From Lachnospiraceae bacterium (GTDB lineage Bacteria; Bacillota; Clostridia; Lachnospirales; Lachnospiraceae), in assembly GCA_014239155.1 (NCBI GenBank), contig JAAZZQ010000087.1, positions 54,123 to 118,122 on the forward strand: a stretch of DNA of 64,000 nt. Reading direction: 5' to 3'. The translations under genes were made by a program, and so were the position numbers. Shown in pieces: positions 18,655 through 28,580 of the stretch; position 1 is the first letter of the stretch, and each line of letters opens with the position of its first letter. Under the pieces are notes generated by a model, which saw only the letters and a list, made by a program, of their open reading frames with translations, was not told where the DNA came from and did not search any database.

Positions 18655-19245
18655 TTACTCAAAAATATCTGCCACAAGGCTATCCACCATGAAATCAAAA
18701 ACAGCGAAATAATCACAAGTGACGGAAAGTGTTTCTTTTGCATTGATTGTTGACAGCAACGCACTTAAAATTCCATACGCTTGTGCTTCCTCCATTTTCA
18801 GACTGAGGTTTGTGGCATGGATAACTTGTCTAAAAAAATCGAAACTGTCAAACTTGATTTTCTTGATCGTTTCTTCGGGCAGCTTTGTTACAAAAGACTG
18901 AAAATCCGGCGTATTGACATTGTAGAGGAACGGCTTGCTGTCATATTCCCGGAAAAGCCTTTTCATGGACTGTGCAAATCCCTCTTTCGTCTGACTGTTC
19001 CTGTTTATGTCGATAATTTTTTCCGTCAACCTCCTTTGTATGTTTGTGATTGTTTCAAAAAATAAATCTTCTTTTGTCGGGTAAAGCGTATAAAAAGTAC
19101 CAATAGATATAACTGCTTTATCGCATAGATTTTTAATGCTTGTTTTCTTGTACCCTTGCGCTATCCAACATTCCTCACATAGTTCTCTCAGCTTTTTTCG
19201 GATAGCTTCTTTATCAGCATCCGAAAGGACTGGCTTTGATGGCAT
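18655..19245 (-). CDS. TetR-family transcriptional regulator
   Basis: 196 residues with an N-terminal TetR helix-turn-helix (YKKTSIKNLCDKAVISIGTF, then YTLYPTKEDLF) and a helical ligand domain. It is the first gene of the exporter unit and probably represses it through the palindromes at 19273-19309. AGGAG lies just before the ATG. Confidence 0.88.
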   Translation of the reverse strand: MPSKPVLSDADKEAIRKKLRELCEECWIAQGYKKTSIKNLCDKAVISIGTFYTLYPTKEDLFFETITNIQRRLTEKIIDINRNSQTKEGFAQSMKRLFREYDSKPFLYNVNTPDFQSFVTKLPEETIKKIKFDSFDFFRQVIHATNLSLKMEEAQAYGILSALLSTINAKETLSVTCDYFAVFDFMVDSLVADIFE

Positions 19246-19272
19246 AGTTTAACTTCTCCTTTCTATTGAATT

Positions 19273-19309
19273 TTATTTGCGAATATTCGCAATATATATT
19301 CGCAAATAA
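19273..19309. promoter_or_regulatory. TetR operator region with three half-sites
   Basis: The palindrome TTGCGAATATTCGCAA covers 19277-19292. A third half-site (ATATTCGCAAATAA, 19296-19309) mirrors the left arm TTATTTGCGAATAT (19273-19286), so the whole is a larger nested dyad. It lies 28 bases before the TetR start, fitting autoregulation. Confidence 0.7.
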
Positions 19310-19623
19310 ATAATAGCACAACTGATAGCTATTGTCAAGTGGAAAATTTGATTAAGTCATGTTGTACTGCTTAGTAGTAAATAAATTTTGGATAGAGAAG
19401 ATGCTCGATCTTGCATACATGATGTGTTCCTTGTATGCTTCTGTGCAAGCCATAGAAAATTCCCCTTTCTCTCACATGAGACGGTGAATGATTGACAGTT
19501 GCATTTTTAATATTAGAAAGACGACAACATGTTAAGTCATCGCCTCTTAATTACCAAAACTAGAAAATAAATGTCAAGCATAACTCTCTATTTTTGTCGT
19601 TAATTGGACGGATTTACTATTTG
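19310..19623. other. Spacer with second copy of sigma-factor start
   Basis: At 19417-19489 the minus strand repeats the sigma-gene start region: AGGGGAATTTTCT, then an ATG and codons for ACTEAYKEHIMYA. Homology ends abruptly at about 19418, after some 14 codons. The rest of the region has no gene. Confidence 0.6.
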
Positions 19624-20253
19624 CTAATTTACCCTATACCTCAAAATTGTTTTAAGCCTATCCGGTTTTGTTCTGTTAGTCAAATAGATTTCCCTATGAC
19701 AGTCTGATATGCGTTGCAAACTATTTTCTTCTGCAAATTTATCCATTTGATTGAAGGAGGATGGTTCAGTGTCATATGAACCAACATGCAGAATTTCAAC
19801 ACATTTCCCGTCATGTATTGTATCGAAAACAATTTTTTCATACAGTTGGTTTGGCTTTTTAGTTTTTACTCTTTCCAATGCAGCACTAACCATTTCCGCT
19901 GTAATAAAATCTGGCTGACGTATCATAATGGTATATTCTAAATTTTCTTTTATGAGTTTACTGGTAGCAGATTTCGTATCAGCATTTTTCAGTTTCCATA
20001 TACCCTCTAAAGGATAAACTGTAAAGTCGTGAATTTCATTTGATAAAATATTTTTAGTTGCAGTAGATTTATAACCCATTTTAACGGCATACGCTAATGA
20101 ATAAAGAGCAGACACCCTATCTGAAAAATCTGTGTCATTAGGATTTCCACTTCCTTTAATCATAATAAAATTTTGCTTCGGTATATCTACTAAAGCAGGC
20201 ATACCTTTTGCTCCATATAGAGCTCTTTCGTGCTTTCTCCATTCAAATTTCAT
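19624..20253 (-). CDS. GyrI-like small-molecule-binding protein
   Basis: About 209 residues with PALVDIPKQNFIMIKGSGNP at the N-terminus and a C-terminal KCVEILHVGSYDTEP, as in stand-alone GyrI-like proteins (SbmC/BmrR effector-domain fold). Such proteins bind hydrophobic ligands and often pair with a WYL or YafY regulator, as here. GGAGGTGCTGAT precedes the ATG at 20253. Confidence 0.82.
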   Translation of the reverse strand: MKFEWRKHERALYGAKGMPALVDIPKQNFIMIKGSGNPNDTDFSDRVSALYSLAYAVKMGYKSTATKNILSNEIHDFTVYPLEGIWKLKNADTKSATSKLIKENLEYTIMIRQPDFITAEMVSAALERVKTKKPNQLYEKIVFDTIHDGKCVEILHVGSYDTEPSSFNQMDKFAEENSLQRISDCHREIYLTNRTKPDRLKTILRYRVN

Positions 20254-20305
20254 ATCAGCACCTCCTATGGGAAACAGTGTATCAAACATAACCTGACACC
20301 TAAAG

Positions 20306-21205
20306 TCATGTTTTATATTTTTCTTGCATTTCCTGCAATCTTTTTTTCATTTGCTCCCGTATAGACTGTGGTTCTATTATTTCAACGCAATTGGAAAAAG
20401 ACATTACATAGGAATACAAAATCTCATTGTCGGGTAAATCTACTTGGACATACAAATTTCCCTGTGAATCTTCTGTTATTTTATCTGCAAATTCATCATA
20501 AACACGAAAAGCTGCCTGCTTATCAAATTTCAACTTTACGACAACAGTATTTTCAACTTGTATGTGTTTTTTGATTTTAGTTGATGTAAAATCCCGTGTA
20601 AAAGTTTCAGAAAGCATTTTAAGCTCTTTTATTCTCGTTAACTTAAAAAACCGATAATCATTTCTTAACAGACAAAAAGAATATAAATACCAACTTTTAC
20701 TCTTGAATACTAATCGGATAGGTCTTACGTTTCTGATTTCTTTATTTCCTTTTATGCTAAAATAGCAAAAGGAAATAACTCTCTTTTGGAAAATGGCTTC
20801 TTTGATGATATTAAACGTATCTTGCTGTGGATTACAATGCGCCCAGTCTGAAAAATCAACTTCAATCCAATTTGTAGCTTTTATCCGAAATAAACCACTT
20901 AACTTTGTGAGCAATTCATTCGTGTTTTTTCCTGTAGTTGCAGTCATTCCTTGTAATGCTGTTAGCATTTGTTCCTGTTCTTGTTCAGAAAACAAAGATT
21001 TATCCAGCACATAATCGTTAAGGATAGAAATACCTCCCCTTTTTCCTTGTATTGCGTAAATAGGGATTCCTGCACTACTTATTGCGTCAATATCTCTATA
21101 AATAGTTCTGATTGATACTTCAAACTTTTGAGCAAGTTCAGGGGCGGTTGACTTTCCGTTCTGTAAAAGATAGTACACAATTCTAAATAATCTGCTTTCC
21201 CGCAT
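20306..21205 (-). CDS. WYL-domain (YafY-like) transcriptional regulator
   Basis: About 299 residues: a DeoR-like winged helix (LFRIVYYLLQNGKSTAPELA, then FEVSIRTIYRDIDAISSAGI), then a WYL domain (the SWYLYSFCLLRND segment) and a C-terminal WCX extension. WYL domains sense nucleic acid or other ligands. GAGAGGTGAT precedes the ATG at 21205. The GyrI-like gene follows 53 bases later and is probably its target or ligand partner. Confidence 0.88.
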   Translation of the reverse strand: MRESRLFRIVYYLLQNGKSTAPELAQKFEVSIRTIYRDIDAISSAGIPIYAIQGKRGGISILNDYVLDKSLFSEQEQEQMLTALQGMTATTGKNTNELLTKLSGLFRIKATNWIEVDFSDWAHCNPQQDTFNIIKEAIFQKRVISFCYFSIKGNKEIRNVRPIRLVFKSKSWYLYSFCLLRNDYRFFKLTRIKELKMLSETFTRDFTSTKIKKHIQVENTVVVKLKFDKQAAFRVYDEFADKITEDSQGNLYVQVDLPDNEILYSYVMSFSNCVEIIEPQSIREQMKKRLQEMQEKYKT

Positions 21206-21494
21206 TTTTATCACCTCTCGTATATTATAACACATAAACTTGCCAACAAAATGTCATGTTACATGAAATAAAATTGAAGAGAGGGATTTCGTACTCGTAA
21301 GCATTGTGCGTAATGTGTATAACTGGCCATCTCATGGAATTGTGGGTAACTCTGTTTGCAGGACGTGGGAAAACTGCACTTTAGCTTTTCTATATGCTGT
21401 GAATAAAGTTATTCATGATTCCATAGCCCGTTATGTATATTTCCACAATGCTTGTTTTTTGGTCTTTGGTTTGGAATAGTGTGGTGCTGGCGGT

Positions 21495-21979
21495 CTATCC
21501 CTTGTTTTTGATTTCTTGCTTCTTTACCGTATATGAGTATTGAGAGTAGCATTGTAAGCCAATTTTACAGAACAGTCCTCTAAACAGTCCCTCTTCTACA
21601 TAGACATTTACTATGTTGCTAATAATGCACACTATTACTGCTATCAAGGAACTGCCATTTATATGTGTGTAAATGAAAAATTTGTAATATAAAATCGTAA
21701 AACTGGGTGTCTCCCCAATACAAACAATACAATAAATTCTGCAACGTAAGAAAGAAAAAAAGGTGCTTATACCAAGAGCAAGTCCATATTTCAAACCAGT
21801 AAATAACCCTTTTTTGAAAATCTCAAATCGTTCCAATGAAGCCTAAGTATATCCAACGCAATCCATATCAGCAAAATGCAACAGATTTTATGTATTATAT
21901 TTTTTCCACCCCATGTTTGGTCGGTTTTTACAAAAATCATTTCTATCACTCTAATAATCATTAACAAAATAAACATCAC
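21495..21979 (-). pseudogene. Broken CPBP-family intramembrane protease
   Basis: Two overlapping frames share the text LRFSKKG and together give membrane helices followed by NVYVEEGLFRGLFCKIG, the first catalytic motif (EExxxR) of CPBP proteases. The frame changes near 21800 and the protein stops soon after the motif, without the later helices and the second and third motifs. CPBP proteins are often bacteriocin-immunity or maturation factors. Here it is non-functional. The stretch 21240-21494 before it has no gene. Confidence 0.6.
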
Positions 21980-22059
21980 ACTGATAACACTTATTATTCT
22001 TCTTTTCTCTATGTTTCCTTTTCTTCGAATAATTTTGACATTTGTCTATCTTAGTCTTG

Positions 22060-22126
22060 ATTTTTATCTCTGTTCTTAATTAACAAATTAATTTCTTTGT
22101 ATGCTTCTGTGCAAACCATACAAATT
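22060..22126 (-). pseudogene. Third copy of sigma-factor start codons
   Basis: The minus strand reads an ATG and codons for VCTEAYKEI, then unrelated text to a stop at about 22060. The stretch TATGCTTCTGTGCAAACCAT on the plus strand matches the other two copies except for one to three bases. It is fused in frame to the tail of the permease fragment upstream. Confidence 0.6.
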
Positions 22127-22540
22127 TTCCTTTTTCTCCCAAAAAGGCTTTGAAACTTAAGAGTGCTTTCCGTCATTAGTTTATATTCCCATGAAGCAGG
22201 AAATAGTTTTCCTATTATTTGGAATGTTTTTGGAAGAAATTCCATAAAGAACATAATTTCGAAAAGCATAGTAGAAGGTATAAAAACAATAATAGAAAAC
22301 ATGGAAGTCTTTGCCTGGTCTTTTACTGCCAGACCAATGGTACTGGCAATACTAAGCGATACCGCAATAAAAATAGCAAGACTAATGAAATACTTTCCTG
22401 GATTTTGCGGTATTTCAGCATGAAAAACAAGTGGTGCAGCTATATATAAAATGATGCTCATAATAAACAAATGAACATATGAAGAAATATTGGTTAAGAC
22501 AAGACCGAGATATAACGGAATACCGTTTGCTTTCAAAAGA
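22127..22540 (-). pseudogene. Fragment of an ABC-2-type permease
   Basis: The frame encodes four membrane helices (for example FIMSIILYIAAPLVF and YFISLAIFIAVSLSIASTIG) with the layout of the C-terminal half of lantibiotic-type export permeases. The N-terminal part is missing, since at 22540 the DNA switches to a relaxase gene on the other strand. No ATPase gene remains. Confidence 0.55.
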
Positions 22541-22832
22541 TAAAAACAGGTATCTGCGCCAGCACGAAACAGAGCTTATCCTCTATGACGGTGCGGAAAA
22601 TATGCTGAAACGTCTTGAAATTGACACCAAAAACCTTGATATTGAAAAGCTCCGCAGCGATTACAATGCGCTCTGTTCCAAAAAGCAGGCTTTACAGAAA
22701 ACCTATAAGTCTGCCGAGAAAGAAGCCGCCGACCTAAACCGGAAACTCGACAACCTTAACCAGTATCTTGACCGCAATTTAGAACAACAAACTGCTGACA
22801 AAAATATTGGAAAAAATACCCAATCCCTCTAA
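22536..22832 (+). pseudogene. C-terminal fragment of a conjugative relaxase
   Basis: The plus frame reads DKNRYLRQHETELILYDG, ENMLKRLEIDTKNLD and ends NRKLDNLNQYLDR plus a short tail. This helical text is typical of the C-terminus of MOB relaxases in Lachnospiraceae elements. The catalytic part is absent, so it is a truncated gene that marks the right edge of the element graveyard. Confidence 0.55.
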
Positions 22833-22848
22833 ATTCGACAATAAAAAA

Positions 22849-22891
22849 AGAGGGTATCGCAACAAGTTTTCTCTCTGTTGCGATACCCTCT
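22849..22891. terminator. Strong bidirectional hairpin terminator
   Basis: AGAGGGTATCGCAACA (22849-22864) pairs perfectly with TGTTGCGATACCCTCT (22876-22891) over an 11-base loop. An A run lies on its left, giving a U tract for leftward transcripts, so it can end the defence-like operon. The following 200 bases (22892-23090) hold no gene. Confidence 0.75.
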
Positions 22892-23090
22892 AATGTGAGC
22901 AAGATTTATATTTCGTACTATCTTGTACTTTATGCCATGTATTCTCCTGTTTCTTTTCTCCATGTATCTTGCTCCACTTTTCAATCGTTTCCTGCTGTAT
23001 TCCACACACAATTCCATAAACCGCTTTTTAAGGAAAACAGAAAAATCCAAAAATATATTTCCTGTTTTCCCTTACTGCCAATTTTACCGT

Positions 23091-23561
23091 CTACCCTTTC
23101 TGACCGGTAATTACCTGTAATAGTCCACTTTGGAATCCGGCAAGATTTACTCTTTCGGCGCACAGGTTCTGCATACACCAATATACATTACGTTCCCGGC
23201 CTATTAAAATACTATCGCGAATCCCGAAAATAATCCTGTCCCCATTCTCTTTTTTGTCCACTCTTGGCAGCATGACTGAAACATAACACAATTTAGATAT
23301 GATATACTCATCCGCTTCTTCCATGCTCCCAAACGGGATTACTTCTACCCTGAATCTGGAATTTCCATTCCTGACATCCTTCCATGTAGTTTCATAGGAA
23401 CCCATAATCCTCACTGGAGCAACACTTTTTTCAATTACAAAGCCCTCTTTATCAGAAAATTTCAGCATGGCTGGAAAATACATATCCGTTTTTTCGATTT
23501 TTCTTCGTTCCCATGTTTCAAATAGATATGTTTTCTTTATGTTTTCAACTATCTTCTCCAC
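23091..23561 (-). CDS. Hypothetical protein, last gene of the defence-like operon
   Basis: 156 residues, soluble, mixed alpha/beta, with text such as YFPAMLKFSDKEGFVIEKS and RFRVEVIPFGSMEEADEYI. I do not recognise the family. The start is a GTG with AGGAAAGATT upstream, 14 bases after the transglutaminase-like frame ends, so it was co-transcribed with that gene and the helicase. It appears intact. Confidence 0.55.
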   Translation of the reverse strand: MEKIVENIKKTYLFETWERRKIEKTDMYFPAMLKFSDKEGFVIEKSVAPVRIMGSYETTWKDVRNGNSRFRVEVIPFGSMEEADEYIISKLCYVSVMLPRVDKKENGDRIIFGIRDSILIGRERNVYWCMQNLCAERVNLAGFQSGLLQVITGQKG

Positions 23562-23575
23562 AATCTTTCCTCCCG

Positions 23576-24663
23576 CTAAACAATTGCTGGCAATGCATGA
23601 TAGCCTTCCTGTACATCATAATCACAAGAACCCACGCCCTCTTTTGTTATAGGACACAGACACTCACGATAAGAATCGGAACCCGCCTGTACACCTACAA
23701 GGCTTGTATGAACTTGTGCATCTGTATATTGTGAAAAACTCATCCCCACAGATACCACATACCCATATGATGGCACCTCTATTTTTAGAGATGCATCATA
23801 CACCTTATGAACCGTATTATCACTATCATTATCTGTGCCATCATGTCACATCGCTGTTTCATGGTATACAAAAGCATTATAACTTCCTATTTCCGAATTT
23901 CCTATTGGTATGATGGGATTTAATGAAAATGGAGAATCTTTCCTTGTATTTTGCATACGTTCACAATATAATTCCCTCCCAGCATATTTGCAAAACTCAT
24001 TACAATCGCAGCACAGTCCGTGCAGTTTACACGATAGGTAGTTTCCTTCCCATCTGGCTGTTCTCTGCGGAACATATCAGATAAGAATTGAGAAAAGTAA
24101 AATATTTTATAAACCTTAGAAACCAATTCCACATAATTGGTTATAGGTATATATGACAACTGTTTTTCTGCATTTATGGCTTCGGTTATGCCTCTATATA
24201 ATCTCTGCATATCTGACAAACCCTTCACTTTTGGTATGATGTATCTCAGCGCATCCGCCCAAATTGGATTGCCATACCATTGACTTTTGGGATTGGACAA
24301 TATAAAATACAACTTTACATTGATACTTTCGCGCATCACTGAATTGTCACTGCATTTCCATGTTATGGTTTCTTCAATTTCCCCAATCCCTGACGGCATT
24401 CTGTAAGATGCAAATTGAAAATTCTCCACCACACTAATTGTTGTTTTTGACGGAACAAAAATTTTCTTTTTATCTGACATGCCATAAAACAATGCACCCT
24501 CTGCCCATACATCAACAGTAGTGTCTATATCTCCTGTATTTTCCAATATAAAACCTGCTCGAACTACTATTGCGGCTTCTTTGTTGCCTAAATCATATGC
24601 TGCCACTGTCTGGGAATCCATATTTCCCGACAGCCCCATTATCAAATCATCGACATTAATCAT
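23576..24663 (-). pseudogene. Transglutaminase-like (papain-fold) protein, broken
   Basis: The first 247 residues are in one frame and hold the probable catalytic Cys in RVNCTDCAAIVMSFANMLGG. Near 23930 the frame shifts (one base lost, probably from an A run), and the continuing frame reads YNAFVYHETAM, meets a TGA at 23846-23848 where Trp would be expected, and resumes with VHKVYDASLKIEVPSYG to a stop at 23576. The order Cys, His, Asp fits a transglutaminase-like triad, with the lost Trp preceding a His. Upstream is a 160-residue beta-rich domain. It starts eight bases after the helicase stop. Two lesions suggest decay, though one could be a sequencing error. Confidence 0.65.
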
Positions 24664-24671
24664 AACCACTC

Positions 24672-26615
24672 TTATACTCTACAATCAATAACTTTCCAAG
24701 TTTGAAATACCTTTTTCCCTTCTTCATAAGTCTCCGCTCGCACTGCAACACGCAATAATTTACGCGGTCTGCTCATGCCTACATATACACATTTACGACT
24801 ATATTCACTAATCGCTTGAGAACCTTTTTTCCCAATACCCCAATATGGCAGAATCCGCCTAATATCCGATGATCTACTTTTTTCGGTTTCCAGATACAAT
24901 GTAGCATCATGCGTTTCCCCTTTCACGCCATGAACCGTATCAATCTCTATTTTTCTGCCTCGAATCGGTTCAATGAAAAAATTACGATTTCCTTGGCTAT
25001 TCTTCTCTAACTCTCCTTCTTTCATGAAATAATCTGGAAAAAGTCCAAATAAATCATCTTCAGTTTTTCCTTTAAAATCAATTAAATCTTTTATCAACAT
25101 ACAAATCGCTGCGTCGACAGATTTCTTATCATAAGATTCCATCTTTGTAATAATCCAATCATTTCTATAAAGTTCAGAATGCCCTTCATCTATCCTTTTC
25201 TTAATAGTTTTATATGTATATTCTCTGCCAGAAACTTTATTTTTAACACCTGCATAATGAAGTATTTTACACAGCAATCTTCTAAATTGACTTTCCACAT
25301 AATAAAGTTTTCCAGCCGAAAGTCCCTCCGAAATTCTCCTTACATAGTTCCAATAGTTAAATTCACTTTTAATGTTGTTACTATCATCATCATATTCTGA
25401 CCAATAATCGCCAATCTTCAACCCTTTCAAATCTCTTTTTTTAACTGCCCCTATAATCTTATAAATCCCATTAGGATCATATAATTCATTTTCATCTAAA
25501 GCCAAAATATATTTCCCAATCACTTTATGTATTGAAGTGTCATCAAATTTGATGACAGTTGGAATGTAACCAGTCTCACCCGAAGATGCGTTTATCACTT
25601 TTTTATCCGTCCTAAGATTTGTCAAAACATCTGCTATTTCCTGTCCGTATCGGTTTGATGATGCCATCGAAAGACAACTTGTACTTGGTATCCAATCTTC
25701 TATTTCGCTATTATCAGAATTATAAATCGCCTGATCAAAGTCTCCAATATAAAAAACACAACATTTATTCCGATTAAACAGTTTATCCAGCGCATCTTTC
25801 TGCATCTGATTACAATCCTGGTATTCATCAATAAATACATATTGAAATCTTCTGCTAAATAAATCTGTATATTCAGTCGATAGTTCTCTGACACTTTCAA
25901 CCGCATACTGATACGCATCGTTATACCGAATCAGGCCCTCTAAAGTGAGTAATTCTTGAACTGCTGCTTCATATTGCTTTGCTGAAGGTTTATCTGCTCC
26001 TGCAAGTGGTTTTTTCTGTTTTGAAACATACAATGCCCCATCCTTTTGATAGAGATTTTCCATATAACTCAATTCACTATCATATTGTCCAGAACTATTT
26101 TTAACATTATATTTGATAAAATACCTTAGTTTTTGATATGGTGAGTTTTTACTCTTATCCTTCCATAATAATTTATACAAATGTTGTGCATATACGGAGT
26201 CCTCTACAACCTGAATACCTATATCTGTTTTTTGCTTTAAATATGGTTTCGTTACAAACTGATCAATAAAAGATTGTATCGTACCAACATAATTAGGATA
26301 ACTCATTAGTATATCAGCATAATCAGAAAGTTTCGTCTTTATTTCATTTACAGCAACATTTGTATGTGATAATACACAAACGCCAGAACCTTTTGGAAAC
26401 GGCATAAGGTCAGCCAATAGTTTAAGTTTTGCTAAAAGCACCGTTGTCTTCCCACTTCCTGGACATGCCGAAACATCTACAGATTCCCAGCATCGAATCA
26501 TATTCTTCGCATCATTGGCAAAATGACAGCCTTTCGCAAGGAGAATGCTTTCTACAATTTCTAATTCTTTATCATCAATTTTCAAAATATCCACCCCTCC
26601 ACTCTCATGCGTCAA
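24672..26615 (-). CDS. UvrD/REP-like helicase, GajB-like
   Basis: Up to 647 residues and apparently intact. It has Walker A SACPGSGKTTVLLAKL, Walker B/motif II YVFIDEYQDCNQMQ, motif III YIGDFDQAIYNS, motif IV-like ASSNRYGQEIADVL, motif V IEIDTVHGVKGETHDATLY and motif VI KCVYVGMSRPRKLL. It follows a GajA-like gene by 9 bases, so this is the two-gene Gabija arrangement, where GajB senses DNA ends and activates the GajA nuclease. The true start is unclear: GGAGGGGTGG lies before a TTG at 26585, which would remove ten residues. Confidence 0.85.
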   Translation of the reverse strand: MTHESGGVDILKIDDKELEIVESILLAKGCHFANDAKNMIRCWESVDVSACPGSGKTTVLLAKLKLLADLMPFPKGSGVCVLSHTNVAVNEIKTKLSDYADILMSYPNYVGTIQSFIDQFVTKPYLKQKTDIGIQVVEDSVYAQHLYKLLWKDKSKNSPYQKLRYFIKYNVKNSSGQYDSELSYMENLYQKDGALYVSKQKKPLAGADKPSAKQYEAAVQELLTLEGLIRYNDAYQYAVESVRELSTEYTDLFSRRFQYVFIDEYQDCNQMQKDALDKLFNRNKCCVFYIGDFDQAIYNSDNSEIEDWIPSTSCLSMASSNRYGQEIADVLTNLRTDKKVINASSGETGYIPTVIKFDDTSIHKVIGKYILALDENELYDPNGIYKIIGAVKKRDLKGLKIGDYWSEYDDDSNNIKSEFNYWNYVRRISEGLSAGKLYYVESQFRRLLCKILHYAGVKNKVSGREYTYKTIKKRIDEGHSELYRNDWIITKMESYDKKSVDAAICMLIKDLIDFKGKTEDDLFGLFPDYFMKEGELEKNSQGNRNFFIEPIRGRKIEIDTVHGVKGETHDATLYLETEKSRSSDIRRILPYWGIGKKGSQAISEYSRKCVYVGMSRPRKLLRVAVRAETYEEGKKVFQTWKVIDCRV

Positions 26616-26624
26616 ACTTCTTTA

Positions 26625-28539
26625 TTATACAGTCTCACCCACTGCGTATTGAATAGGTTTTACCAAATACTCTATATATTTATCATTCATAATCTCTTCT
26701 TTTAAAGCCTCCCGTTTTTTCTCATCAACCAGGCACTGATATAAATCTAAATCAAACATCTGCTCTTTACTTATTCCATCAGGAATACTGGAGATATCCC
26801 ATTTTAACAAAGAGGCAAGACTCTGTGCAACAATAGCTTTTAATCCGCTTTTATCATTGTTATCTAACATCACTTGGTACATTTTATATGCACGCTCTTC
26901 CCTGCTCATTAAGCTCCACTGTTTATATTCTTTTTCAGCCTCTTTATCTGCTTTCTCAATTTTCTTAATGGTCAACGAATATGTATCGGTATTTTTAATT
27001 TTCTTCCCATAATAAATTGCTCTGTGAAACCTCTCACTCAAACAACTCATGGCAAGACAATATTCCAATGTCCATCTTGGAGCTATAAATCCCTTTACTG
27101 TACCAACAGAATACTTTTTCTCTTTTTCCTTTACCACATCCAATGATTCCAGCTCTTTTGAATTAAATTCCTCTACGCCAGTTTCTGCTGATTCTTCGTA
27201 GCAGGGTTTCACATCACAATCTGTAATAACAGAAACAGGTATGCCGATTGTACTACCGTCTTTTCTGGTAAAAATTCTGGAGTATCTAAGAAACGCTGTG
27301 CTGCCAACATTCACAATTGAAATCCCATACTTTTCCAATGGATAGCCAAGAATATCTGCCAATACTGGAAGTAAAAGGTTTTCTGCATCCCCTTCAACCA
27401 TAATCACACCTTTTGCAAAAAACAAATTCGATTTTGTCGCATCCAAAAATCGTTGTAAAAAAAGATAGTCTCCCTTTTCCAGTCCTGTTTCACCATATGT
27501 CAAATCATATCCACGTCCTTGTTTCATTAATATCAGATTTTTCAAATTAATCTTCGATGCAAGTATTGTACTGTGTGTAGATATAATAATCTGTGCCCCT
27601 GACTTGTTATATTCATTTTGTAAATAATCAATCGAAGTTGTGCCTGCGGATGGAGGTGCGCTTCTAATTCTTCAATTAGTGCCAGTTTCAATCCTCCCGT
27701 TTCATCATGCTTTAAGAGCAGTAGTTCTGCCGCTATAAACAGTAAATTTAACTCTCCTAAGCCTGGATGAATCTCAGGTGCGCTCAACGATAAACTCTCT
27801 AATATAGCTTTCAACTGAATATCTGATGTTTCCAATTTTGCTTCATCTGACATATCCTGTGAATTTAAAACAGAAAGCGTATCACGGATTGTCTGTAAAA
27901 TTACTTTTCCATCTTCTTCTACAAAATATTTTTCTATATCCCTATTCGCATTACTAAGTATTTCCTTTAACCTATGACCATCTCATCATTAAATACAGGA
28001 TGGCTCATCAGAATCTGTGATATTCTTGAATTCCTTCCGGAACTCATTTCCCTCTCCGCATCCCGTAACGGTTTCAAATAAACAGCTTTTAACAATTCTC
28101 TGGCTTTCCCTTCCATAATGATGCCATCATCCTTTTGTCCGATTCGCAACTCTGTAAAAATTCTATGATTCTCTCTCCACGCCCGAAAATAAAGTTTTAA
28201 AGTGTACTTCAAGGAATCATTCTCTTTTGTAAATGTGAGATACTCAATAAAATTTTTTGCTTCATTATCTGTAAATTTTTCCAACACACAATCAATTCTA
28301 AACTCTGTTACAGAGTTTCCTGTTTCATCAGTATAAAAATCATCCTCTGCAGGACGAATATATTCATTGCTCTGTGTAAGTAATACCAATTTTAACGCAT
28401 CGATAATAGCGGTTTTTCCCGAATCATTTTCACCAATTAAAGCATTCAGTCCTTCGTGAAATGTAATGGAAAGACCTGGCATTCCATCCATAGACCTGAA
28501 CCTCCGGAAATTATATATTTGCAATTGCGATACAATCAT
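26625..28539 (-). pseudogene. GajA-like OLD-family ATPase/TOPRIM nuclease, two frameshifts
   Basis: The N-terminal frame (28539-27967) has IYNFRRFRSM and Walker A LIGENDSGKTAIIDAL. After a one-base loss near 27975 the second frame (to about 27640) carries signature and Walker B text (LALIEELEAHLHPQAQLRLI). There a four-base GATT unit has been lost, and the third frame continues IIISTHSTILASKI and then the TOPRIM domain with MVEGDAENLLLP and VITDCDVKP. Joined, the product would be about 640 residues, the usual size of GajA. AGGAGG precedes the ATG. All motifs are conserved, so the damage is recent. Confidence 0.8.
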
Positions 28540-28580
28540 TACAGAACCTCCTGTGATTTTCGTATGGTTTCCTTAATCTA

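Noticed and set aside
22829..23050. 73-codon leftward frame after the 156-residue gene
   Set aside because: It runs through the strong terminator hairpin at 22849-22891, so it cannot be a normal gene.
23840..23935. Programmed frameshift or recoded stop in the transglutaminase-like gene
   Set aside because: There is no typical slippery heptamer and structure, and an in-frame TGA follows as well. Simple decay or sequence error is more likely.
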